Below, one piece after another: positions 1-5,407 of a stretch of 9,726 bases of DNA; positions within the stretch are counted from its first letter, which is position 1; every line of letters begins with the position of its first letter. Source of the DNA: Candidatus Limnocylindrales bacterium. Its GTDB lineage: Bacteria; Chloroflexota; Limnocylindria; Limnocylindrales; CSP1-4. The notes under the pieces were generated by a model, which was given only the letters and a program-made list of their open reading frames with translations, searched no databases and was not told the origin of the DNA. The stretch spans positions 1 through 9,726 of the forward strand of contig JAUSJS010000094.1 in NCBI GenBank assembly GCA_030647575.1. The letters run 5' to 3'. A program made the position numbers and the translations under genes.

Positions 1-485
1 GCCTCCGGGGTGCCACCTAGCGCCGTCCGGACGAGGATCGCGCCACCGGCCAGCAGGTTCAGCCCCACGCCGACCCGCAGGATGTCGCGCCCGTTGGCGA
101 TCGGCGCGACGGCCAGGGCGGCGAGCGCAAACCCGGCGGTCTGGGCGAGCGCCGGTCCGGCTGCCGGTGCGCCCAGCCCGTGGCTGCCGTATCCGACGAC
201 CGCGGCCGCTGCGGCGATGAGGAGCTCGGCCGGCCAGCCGAGCCGGGACCCGCCGGTCCGGGCGTCAATGCCGCGACCGGCCACCCACAGGAGATAGCCG
301 CCGAGGACGGTCCCGACCAGCCGTGCCGCGAGACCCAGCGAGTCGGGCAGGGGATCGGCGACGAACGATCCCCCGACCAGCGCAATGATCAAGCCCAGGA
401 TGGCCGCCCGGGCGTTTCGTGCGGATGCTGCGACGACGGCTCCGAGCACGACCGCGAGCGCGACCCCCGCAAGGGCCGGGTTCAC
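1..485 (-). CDS. Small multi-spanning membrane protein, partial (3' end beyond window)
   Basis: I do not recognise this gene with confidence. Reading the minus strand from a GTG at 485-483, the frame is open for 161 codons to the window edge with no stop. It begins MNPALAGVALAVVLGAVV and is almost entirely Ala, Val, Leu and Gly. About six hydrophobic stretches can be seen, roughly at residues 4-20, 27-43, 52-69, 86-100, 115-130 and 134-153. Short polar or charged breaks separate them, such as ARNARA, the DPLPDS segment and NGRD. The start is favoured because a GAGG lies 8 nt upstream, just past the lepB stop, and the lepB stop is only 10 nt before it, so the two genes are probably co-transcribed. 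The NARAAILGL segment and the C-terminal ILRVGVGLNLLAGG segment faintly recall NuoJ/NuoK or HyfE-like antiporter subunits. This is impression only. Coding status is fairly sure; function is unknown. Confidence 0.7.
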   Translation of the reverse strand, partial: MNPALAGVALAVVLGAVVAASARNARAAILGLIIALVGGSFVADPLPDSLGLAARLVGTVLGGYLLWVAGRGIDARTGGSRLGWPAELLIAAAAAVVGYGSHGLGAPAAGPALAQTAGFALAALAVAPIANGRDILRVGVGLNLLAGGAILVRTALGGTPE

Positions 486-495
486 GGCAGCGGCC

Positions 496-1089
496 TCATG
501 GACTGGCCGATTCCAGCTCCGGATGGGTCGGCGTGGGGAGAATCCCGAAAACGTTCATCGGCCAGTAGCGAAGCCAGGCCCGGCCGATGATGTTGACGAC
601 CGGCACCGGGCCGAATGAGCGCGAATCGGCGGAGTTGGCGCGATGGTCTCCCATCAGAAAAAGCTCGTCGGCGGGGACGACCCAGCGATCCTGCGCGGCG
701 GTGGTGGCCTGTGGCGGATCGCCCGGCTGGTCGGCGTAGATGTACGGCTCCTCGAGGGCGGTGCCGTTGACATGGACCAGGCCGTCGCTGATCTCGATCA
801 CGTCGCCGCCCACGCCGATCACCCGCTTGATGAACGGGGTTCCGTCGTCCTGGGCCCAATCCTCGGGTGGGGTGAAGACGACGATGTCGCCGCGCTTGTA
901 GATGTCCAGGCGTGGGGTCAGCTTGTCGACCAGGACGTACTGATCGGGCTCCAGCGTGTGCTCCATCGACTGCTGCTGGACCTTGTACGGCTGGGCGACG
1001 AAGTTCTGGATGACAAGGAAGATGATCAGGGTGAGGACGAGCGTCTCGACGATCTCGAAGAGACACCCGAGCATGGGTCGTCGGGTCAC
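496..1089 (-). CDS. lepB: Signal peptidase I
   Basis: This is a membrane-anchored serine/lysine endopeptidase that removes signal peptides from exported preproteins on the outer face of the cytoplasmic membrane. The 197-residue product has one N-terminal membrane segment (about 12-31). The nucleophile motif is SMEHTL (Ser41), the general-base Lys is in FIKRVIGVGGD (Lys88), and box E is GDHRANSADSR (147-157). Length is typical for a minimal Gram-positive-like P-type peptidase. Two positions deviate from the usual motifs: His44 replaces the common Pro of SMxPTL, and box E reads GDH instead of GDN. The catalytic dyad is intact, so it should be active. The start is a GTG at 1089; an ATG five codons in (1074) is the alternative. 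There is no clear ribosome binding site, and a TATACT box ends only 9 nt before the GTG, so the mRNA may be leaderless. A membrane protein gene follows after 10 nt. Confidence 0.93.
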   Translation of the reverse strand: MTRRPMLGCLFEIVETLVLTLIIFLVIQNFVAQPYKVQQQSMEHTLEPDQYVLVDKLTPRLDIYKRGDIVVFTPPEDWAQDDGTPFIKRVIGVGGDVIEISDGLVHVNGTALEEPYIYADQPGDPPQATTAAQDRWVVPADELFLMGDHRANSADSRSFGPVPVVNIIGRAWLRYWPMNVFGILPTPTHPELESASP

Positions 1090-1098
1090 AAGACGCGC

Positions 1099-1104
1099 AG
1101 TATA
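1099..1104 (-). promoter_or_regulatory. Candidate -10 box of lepB (TATACT)
   Basis: On the minus strand TATACT matches the TATAAT consensus at five of six positions and stands out in GC-rich surroundings. It ends 9 nt before the lepB GTG, so initiation would fall at or within a few bases of the start codon. I see no good -35 hexamer at 16-18 bp spacing (the sequences there are GC-only), so this is a partial promoter call. Confidence 0.4.
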
Positions 1105-1238
1105 GGGGCTGCACCTTGGGACCGCCGCACGTCAGTCTGCGCCTGCATATCGGCCGTCGGCGGCGAGTTTGACCCGGCTTCTTGCGCCTTGATACACTCG
1201 CCGACGGCCTGCAAGGTCCCACCCCAAGGTGCATGCCC
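1105..1238. repeat. Nested imperfect inverted repeats across the lepB/hppA divergent region
   Basis: The outer pair is TGCACCTTGGG (1110-1120) and its exact complement CCCAAGGTGCA (1223-1233). GGGC/GCCC outside and GGGACC (1118-1123)/GGTCCC (1215-1220) inside extend the match, with a small bulge on one side. The inner pair is the left arm 1152-1168 (GGCCGTCGGCGGCGAGT) and the right arm 1196-1209 (ACTCGCCGACGGCC). These pair over 14 bp with a 3-nt bulge on the left. The two pairs are roughly co-centred near 1172-1180, and the inner pair frames the hppA promoter hexamers. The region could be an operator array or a cruciform-forming element. As an RNA structure it would need transcription crossing the whole region, which the promoters proposed here would not give. 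Confidence 0.6.
1169..1198 (+). promoter_or_regulatory. Candidate hppA promoter (TTGACC-N18-TACACT)
   Basis: TTGACC at 1169-1174 matches five of six bases of the -35 consensus. TACACT at 1193-1198 matches four of six bases of the -10 consensus, with an 18-bp spacer. GATACA at 1191-1196 is an alternative -10 with a 16-bp spacer. Transcription would start near 1205 and leave a leader of about 140 nt before the hppA ATG. The arms of the inner inverted repeat abut the -35 and overlap the -10, so a protein binding there would block polymerase. Confidence 0.5.
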
Positions 1239-1295
1239 AGGGACCCGAGCCACATCTCCCCGGAGACCACACCCGAGCGGCGCGCCACGCGCGCC
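1215..1295 (+). promoter_or_regulatory. Structured 5' leader of hppA (three consecutive hairpins)
   Basis: Within the predicted leader, GGTCCC (1215-1220) can pair with GGGACC (1240-1245). TCTCC (1255-1259) can pair with GGAGA (1262-1266). GGCGCGC (1279-1285) pairs perfectly with GCGCGCC (1289-1295) around a 3-nt loop. The octamer ACCCGAGC occurs twice, at 1243-1250 and 1271-1278. The last hairpin ends 29 nt before the GAGGAGGAG ribosome binding site at 1325-1333. No known riboswitch class is recognised. High GC makes chance hairpins common, so confidence is modest. Confidence 0.35.
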
Positions 1296-1345
1296 CGGGC
1301 CGGATCGCGGCCAGCAACCCTGTCGAGGAGGAGCCGAAAACCCTG

Positions 1346-3553
1346 ATGGATGCGAGTGCGCTCCAGCTGATCATCCTGCCGGCCGGCATCATCGCCGTGC
1401 TGTTCGCGATCTACCTCGCGCGCGACGTCCTGTCCCGCGACACCGGGACGAAGGAGATGGAGGCCGTCGCCGGGACCATCTTCGAGGGCGCGGTCGCCTT
1501 CATCCGGCGCCAGTACACGACGATCGCCCTGCTCGCACTGGTCGCTGCGGTCGTCATCGGGGTGGTCATCGCGATCGTGGAGACGGCGGATGTGGCGGAC
1601 GTCCCCGAGCTGGCCGGTGCGCCGATCGGCATCCGGACCGCCATCGCCTTCCTCGTCGGTGCGGCCTGCTCGATGGCGTCGGGGATCATCGGCATGTACA
1701 TCAGCGTGAAGGCGAACGTCCGGACGGCCTCGGCGGCCCGACGGAGCCTCGTCGAGGCGGTCCAGGTCGCCATGCGCGGCGGGGCCGTCTCGGGCTTCCT
1801 CGTCGTCGCGTTGTCGCTCATCGGCGTCTACGGCATTTTCGCGGCGTTCGGCGGGCTGACCCCCGAGACCGTCCACCAGGCGCCGTTCCTGATCGTCGGC
1901 TTCGGCTTCGGCGCGTCGTTCGTGGCGCTGTTCGCGCAGCTCGGCGGCGGGATCTACACCAAGGCCGCCGACGTCGGGTCGGACCTGGTCGGCAAGATCG
2001 AGGCGGGCATTCCCGAGGATGACCCGCGCAACGCTGCCGTGATCGCCGATCTCGTCGGCGACAACGTCGGCGACTGCGCCGGCCGTGGCGCGGACCTGTT
2101 CGAGTCGACAGCCGCCGAGAACATCGGGGCGATGATCCTGGGCGTCGGCGTCTACGCCATCGCACTGGCGTCGGGCTGGCCGAATCCGCAGGCCTGGATC
2201 TTCTTCCCGCTCGTCGTCCGTGCGTTCGGACTCCTGTCGACGATCGTTGCGATCTTCTTCATCCGCGGGCGCGAAGACGAGAACCCGATGAACATGCTCA
2301 ACCGCGGCTACTGGGTCACCACGATCCTGTCCGCCGCGGCGCTCTTTCTCATCACCAACGTGATGATGCAGACCAACGGCAATGCCCCGAGCGGCCTGCC
2401 CGTCTGGCTCTACTTCTTCGCCGCCGGCGTCGTCGGCCTGGCGACAAGCGTGGCCTTCGTCTACATCACCCAGTACTACACGGCCGGCACATTCCGCCCG
2501 GTGCGCGAGATCGCCGAGGCCTCCAGGACGGGCCCGGCGACCAACATCATCTCCGGCATGGCGGTCGGCTTCGAAACGACGTTCGTCACGGCCATCACGA
2601 TCGGCATCGCCCTGTTCGCCAGCCACTGGCTCGGCTCGCAGGCGGGCTTCGTCAACGCCAATGGCAGGGACGTCGGCGGCATCTTCGGGACCGCGGTCGC
2701 GACGATGGGCATGCTCATGACCACGGCCTACATCCTGGCCATGGACACCTTCGGTCCGATCACCGACAACGCCGGCGGCATCGCCGAGTTCAGCCGCGCC
2801 GAGGCCGGCGCCCGCGAGATCACGGACCGCCTCGATGCCGTCGGCAACACGACGAAGGCCCTGACCAAGGGCTACGCGATCGCATCCGCGTCGCTGGCGG
2901 CCTTTCTCCTCTTTTCGGCCTATATCGACAAGGTCAACCTGATCCAGACCAATCGCGGCGGCGAACTGATCACCTCGGTCAACCTGGCCGACGTGAGCGT
3001 GTTCATCGCGGCGCTCATGGGCGCCATGCTGGTCTACTTCTTCAGCTCGCTGGCGATCCGGGCGGTTGGCACGACGGCTCAGGCGATCATCGTCGAGGTT
3101 CGCCGCCAGTTCCGCGAGATGCCCGGGATCATGGATTATTCGCAGCGTCCCGATTACGCCCGGGTCGTCGACATCACCACCCGCGCCGCCCTGCGCGAGA
3201 TGATCCTGCCCGGCGTCGTCGCCGTCGCCACGCCGATCATCGTGGGGCTGCTCCTCGGTGCCGAGGCCGTGGCCGGCATGCTGATGGTCGGCACGATCGC
3301 CGGGGTCCTGCTCGCCACCGTGCTCAACAACGGCGGCGGCGCATGGGACAACGCCAAGAAGTACATCGAGGCCGGCAACCTGAAGGACGACACCGGTGTC
3401 GTGCTCGGCAAGAAGACTCTTGCCCACGCGGCGGCCGTCGTCGGTGACACCGTCGGCGACCCGTTCAAGGACACCGCCGGACCGTCGTTGCACGTGCTGG
3501 TCAAGCTGCTCGCTACGATCACCCTCGTCCTGGCTCCACTTTTCATTCGATAG
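1346..3553 (+). CDS. hppA: Membrane-bound H+-translocating pyrophosphatase, K+-independent type
   Basis: This integral membrane pump hydrolyses pyrophosphate in the cytoplasm and exports protons, recovering energy from PPi released by biosynthesis. The product is 735 residues and polytopic, about the usual size. The PPi/Mg site is complete: DVGSDLVGK (Asp209, Asp213, Lys217), DNVGDCAGRGADLFES (239-254), GGGAWDNAKK (near 663-672) and GDTVGDPFKDTAGPS (700-714). In GNTTKALTKG (500-509), Lys504 occupies the position that is Ala in K+-dependent enzymes, which indicates the K+-independent subfamily. In that subfamily H+ pumping is the known activity. The ATG at 1346 is chosen because MDASALQLIILPAGI begins directly with the first membrane helix and a GAGGAGGAG lies 12 nt upstream. 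An in-frame GTG at 1229 would add 39 hydrophilic residues unlike the family. The gene is divergent from lepB, and uppP follows after 83 nt with a hairpin between. Confidence 0.97.
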   Translation: MDASALQLIILPAGIIAVLFAIYLARDVLSRDTGTKEMEAVAGTIFEGAVAFIRRQYTTIALLALVAAVVIGVVIAIVETADVADVPELAGAPIGIRTAIAFLVGAACSMASGIIGMYISVKANVRTASAARRSLVEAVQVAMRGGAVSGFLVVALSLIGVYGIFAAFGGLTPETVHQAPFLIVGFGFGASFVALFAQLGGGIYTKAADVGSDLVGKIEAGIPEDDPRNAAVIADLVGDNVGDCAGRGADLFESTAAENIGAMILGVGVYAIALASGWPNPQAWIFFPLVVRAFGLLSTIVAIFFIRGREDENPMNMLNRGYWVTTILSAAALFLITNVMMQTNGNAPSGLPVWLYFFAAGVVGLATSVAFVYITQYYTAGTFRPVREIAEASRTGPATNIISGMAVGFETTFVTAITIGIALFASHWLGSQAGFVNANGRDVGGIFGTAVATMGMLMTTAYILAMDTFGPITDNAGGIAEFSRAEAGAREITDRLDAVGNTTKALTKGYAIASASLAAFLLFSAYIDKVNLIQTNRGGELITSVNLADVSVFIAALMGAMLVYFFSSLAIRAVGTTAQAIIVEVRRQFREMPGIMDYSQRPDYARVVDITTRAALREMILPGVVAVATPIIVGLLLGAEAVAGMLMVGTIAGVLLATVLNNGGGAWDNAKKYIEAGNLKDDTGVVLGKKTLAHAAAVVGDTVGDPFKDTAGPSLHVLVKLLATITLVLAPLFIR

Positions 3554-3593
3554 CCGTCGCGTTTGACGGCCCCAGGGCCGTCATCCACGACGG
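3554..3593 (+). terminator. Large nested stem-loop after hppA (possible terminator or mRNA-stabilising hairpin)
   Basis: Immediately after the hppA stop, CCGTCG (3554-3559) pairs with CGACGG (3588-3593). Inside these, GACGGCC (3565-3571) pairs with GGCCGTC (3576-3582) around a CCAG loop. A symmetric 5x5 internal loop separates the two helices. No run of T follows, so it is not a canonical intrinsic terminator. It may mark the hppA 3' end, lower readthrough into uppP or protect the mRNA. Confidence 0.45.
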
Positions 3594-3636
3594 ATTCTCG
3601 GCAGCCCTGAGCGTCGTCGGATAGCACGGGGACCAG

Positions 3637-4464
3637 ATGGACACCCTCACTCAGGCGCTGATCATGGGGATCGTCCAGGGACTCACCGAGTTCCTGCCAG
3701 TCTCCTCGTCCGGGCACCTGATCCTCGTCCCGTTCCTGTTCGGCTGGGACGACGCATTCATCAACTCGCTCGCGTTCAGCGTCATGCTCCACATCGGGAC
3801 GCTGTGTGCGCTGCTCGCTTACTTCCGGGCGGACTGGTTCCGCCTCGTGCCGGCCGGCCTGGCGGCCCTGCGCGATCGATCGTTCCGTGGCGATCCGGAC
3901 CGACGGCTGGCCTGGCTGCTCGTCGCGGCCACGGTCCCGGCGGCCTTGGCCGGCCTACTCCTCGACAAGTTGATCGAAACGACCTTCCGCGAGGTCGGCT
4001 TGGTCGCGGTGACCCTGGTCGTGGGTGGCGGAATCCTGTGGCTGGCCGATCGTCGCGGCTCGCGGCACAAGGGAATCTACGACGTGACCCTGCCGCTGGC
4101 CGTGGGAATCGGGGCGGCCCAGGCACTGGCGCTGGTCCCCGGCATCTCACGCTCCGGCATCTCCATTTCCGCCGCCCGGTTTGCCGGCCTGGATCGGGCG
4201 GCCGCGGCGCGCTTCTCGTTCCTGATGGCCACCCCGGTGACCGCCGGCGCCGCGCTGTTCGAGGTTCGCCGGCTGGTGGCCGGCGAGGCCGGCGTCGTCG
4301 TGAGCGTCGCGCCTCTGGTCGTCGGTATGATTGCGGCCTTCGCCTCCGGGGCGCTGGCGATCGGCGTTCTGCTGCGCTACCTGCGGACGAGCTCGCTCGA
4401 CGTCTTCGTCTGGTATCGGCTCATGCTGGCCGCGACCGTGCTCGTGGTCTGGCTGGCGCGGTAG
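3637..4464 (+). CDS. uppP: Undecaprenyl-diphosphatase (BacA family)
   Basis: This polytopic membrane enzyme dephosphorylates undecaprenyl diphosphate to the monophosphate, recycling the lipid carrier for peptidoglycan and other surface polymers. Over-production is known to give bacitracin resistance. The product is 275 residues, normal for the family. Motif 1 is QGLTEFLPVSSSGH (14-27), with the essential Glu18 and His27. Motif 2 is PGISRSGIS (168-176), with the catalytic Arg172. The first Glu of E. coli motif 1 (Glu17) corresponds to Gln14 here, and the Thr after SRSGA corresponds to Ser176. As far as I recall both are common family variants. About seven or eight hydrophobic segments are visible, ending with one close to the C-terminus. 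The ATG at 3637 has a weak GGGGA 4 nt upstream. argR begins 16 nt after the stop, so the two are likely one transcript. Confidence 0.95.
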   Translation: MDTLTQALIMGIVQGLTEFLPVSSSGHLILVPFLFGWDDAFINSLAFSVMLHIGTLCALLAYFRADWFRLVPAGLAALRDRSFRGDPDRRLAWLLVAATVPAALAGLLLDKLIETTFREVGLVAVTLVVGGGILWLADRRGSRHKGIYDVTLPLAVGIGAAQALALVPGISRSGISISAARFAGLDRAAAARFSFLMATPVTAGAALFEVRRLVAGEAGVVVSVAPLVVGMIAAFASGALAIGVLLRYLRTSSLDVFVWYRLMLAATVLVVWLAR

Positions 4465-4480
4465 GGCGAGCAGCCGGACG

Positions 4481-4951
4481 ATGGAAGTCATGAAACAGCT
4501 TCGTCAGCGAGCCATTCGCGATCTGGTCGAGCAACGCCCGATCCGGACGCAGCAGGAGCTGGCGGCTGCGCTCCGCGAGCGCGGCTTCCGGACGACCCAG
4601 GCGACGATCTCGCGAGACGTCGCCGAACTGGGGCTGATCAAGGTCAGCCGCGATGGAACGGCGGCTTACGCCCTGCCACCTCGACTCATCGAGGCCGAGA
4701 CTTCGGGCGAAGACCGGCTGCGCAAGCTGCTCGCCGATCTACCGGTCGAGCTGCACGAGGCCGGGCTGCTGCTCGTCCTGCGCACCCTGCCCGGATCGGC
4801 GCATGCCATCGCCGCGGCGCTCGACCGGGCGCGCTGGCCTGAGGTCGCCGGCTCGATTGCCGGCGACGACACGCTCTTCGTGGCATTCCCGGACCGCGGG
4901 TCGCTCCAGCGGATCAAGCGGCGGCTGCTGCGGCTGATCGAGGGCGGCTGA
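4481..4951 (+). CDS. argR: Arginine repressor ArgR
   Basis: ArgR is an arginine-responsive, typically hexameric DNA-binding regulator of arginine biosynthesis and catabolism genes. The 156-residue product has the standard two-domain layout. The N-terminal winged helix (about 5-75) includes RTQQELAAALRERGF and the recognition segment TTQATISRD (38-46). The C-terminal oligomerisation and arginine-binding domain (about 80-156) contains AIAAALDRARWPEVAGSIAG and the ligand motif GDDT (128-131). The start is the ATG at 4481; a second in-frame ATG at 4490 is equally plausible and would give 153 residues. An upstream in-frame start at 4331 is rejected because it lies inside uppP. No arginine genes are in the window, so its targets must lie elsewhere. 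The stop codon is formed within a 14-nt tandem duplication. Confidence 0.94.
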   Translation: MEVMKQLRQRAIRDLVEQRPIRTQQELAAALRERGFRTTQATISRDVAELGLIKVSRDGTAAYALPPRLIEAETSGEDRLRKLLADLPVELHEAGLLLVLRTLPGSAHAIAAALDRARWPEVAGSIAGDDTLFVAFPDRGSLQRIKRRLLRLIEGG

Positions 4952-4964
4952 TCGAGGGCGGCTA
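4932..4964 (+). repeat. 14-nt tandem duplication at the argR 3' end
   Basis: The unit GGCTGATCGAGGGC occurs at 4932-4945 and again at 4946-4959 with no difference. It is followed by GGCTA, the start of a third copy. The argR stop TGA (4949-4951) lies in the second copy. Removing one copy would give the same last residues (LIEGG) and a TAG stop, so the duplication leaves the protein unchanged. The identity of the copies suggests a recent slippage event. Confidence 0.9.
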
Positions 4965-5254
4965 GCGACCCTGAGCTCGGCAGCTGAGGAGCGGCCTTGT
5001 TGCGGGATCTCCTGATGGCCCGTTTCCGTCATCTGGCCACCAGGCGGGCACTGGTCACCAGGTCGTGCGTCATCTGGTCGCGAGTTTGAGCAATTGGCAG
5101 AAAAGGGCGGTAGTCCTGAGCGTGGCGACGGCTTATGGCCTGGTTCACCGAATGACCAATGCCCGCCTGACGCACATCTGACACCAATTCGGGTCTCGCG
5201 AGTGGGTCCGGCGGCGACGGGCCGGAATCGACGGAGCCGAGCCCGGTCGCGCCT
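4965..5254. other. Gene-free region between argR and the greA promoter
   Basis: I see no convincing gene here. All plus frames are broken by stops, and the only long frame is a minus-strand open frame that overlaps the greA start and resembles no family I know. Local GC falls to about 58 of 100 bases in 5081-5180, against an evident excess of G and C in the genes, so the stretch may be degenerate or foreign. Its only structure is a cluster of short CTGGYCACCAGG-like repeats at 5033-5084, annotated separately. No clear argR terminator with a T-tract is visible. Confidence 0.6.
5033..5084. repeat. Three CTGG-YCA-CCAG-type palindromic repeats
   Basis: CTGGCCACCAGG (5033-5044) and CTGGTCACCAGG (5051-5062) differ at one base, and a decayed third copy CTGGTCGCGAG lies at 5074-5084. 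Each of the first two is an odd-centred palindrome (CTGG/CCAG). The first and third copies are also preceded by the same CGTCAT, giving a 10-nt direct repeat CGTCATCTGG at 5027 and 5068. They could be protein-binding sites or remnants of a repeat element. Confidence 0.5.
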
Positions 5255-5283
5255 TTGACACCCTGCCGCTGCGCGACTACCAT
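5255..5283 (+). promoter_or_regulatory. Promoter of the greA-lysK-serS operon (TTGACA-N17-TACCAT)
   Basis: A perfect -35 consensus TTGACA (5255-5260) stands 17 bp from TACCAT (5278-5283), which matches four of six -10 bases. This is the best housekeeping-sigma promoter in the window. The -10 is flanked by the inverted pair CGCGA (5272-5276) and TCGCG (5284-5288), a possible small operator. Initiation would be near 5290, about 118 nt before the greA start. Confidence 0.65.
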
Positions 5284-5297
5284 TCGCGTCCAGTTCG

Positions 5298-5347
5298 GAA
5301 CTTCAGGCGCGCGGCCGGACCGCGGGTCGCCTGGAGTTCTTTCCTTT
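5298..5347 (+). terminator. Intrinsic-terminator-like attenuator in the greA leader
   Basis: GAACTTCAGGCG (5298-5309) pairs with CGCCTGGAGTTC (5328-5339) over 12 bp, with a single U-G wobble. Its loop holds a second helix, CGCGG (5310-5314) with CCGCG (5320-5324). The stem is followed directly by TTTCCTTT (5340-5347). A long stem plus a U-rich tail is the signature of rho-independent termination. It lies after the promoter and before greA, so it would act as an attenuator making a short RNA of roughly 55-60 nt. A further small hairpin, AGACCG (5352-5357) with CGGTCT (5363-5368), follows. Confidence 0.6.
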
Positions 5348-5407
5348 GCGAAGACCGCCGACCGGTCTGCCCACATCCGAGAACCTGCATCGCGGGGACC
5401 TGTGGCC

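Noticed and set aside
1110..1233. Interpretation of the outer inverted repeat as a MITE-type element
   Set aside because: The perfect 11-bp ends look terminal-repeat-like, but I see no flanking target-site duplication and the pairing extends past the supposed ends. Kept only as an inverted repeat.
1229..1345. Upstream GTG start extending HppA by 39 residues
   Set aside because: The extension is hydrophilic and unlike any pyrophosphatase N-terminus, whereas ATG 1346 follows GAGGAGGAG and starts the first helix.
482..3493. A 1003-codon minus-strand open frame opposite hppA and lepB
   Set aside because: It is antisense to the strongly conserved hppA and overlaps lepB in another frame. Its product is a monotonous Asp/Arg/Gly/Glu mix with no family resemblance, as expected for a shadow frame in a GC-rich gene.
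3676..3678. Gln14 in UppP instead of the first Glu of the E. coli motif
   Set aside because: As far as I recall this is a frequent natural variant; Glu18, His27 and Arg172 are intact, so it is not evidence of inactivity.
3804..4493. Long alternative frames inside uppP, lysK and serS on both strands
   Set aside because: They are Arg/Pro/Ala-rich products typical of off-frame reading in high-GC genes and overlap well-supported enzymes.
5290..5407. T-box riboswitch controlling the synthetase operon
   Set aside because: ACCGCG occurs in the hairpin loop and loosely recalls the T-box sequence. The bases before it do not fit TGGNACCGCG, and the predicted start leaves no room for a specifier stem.
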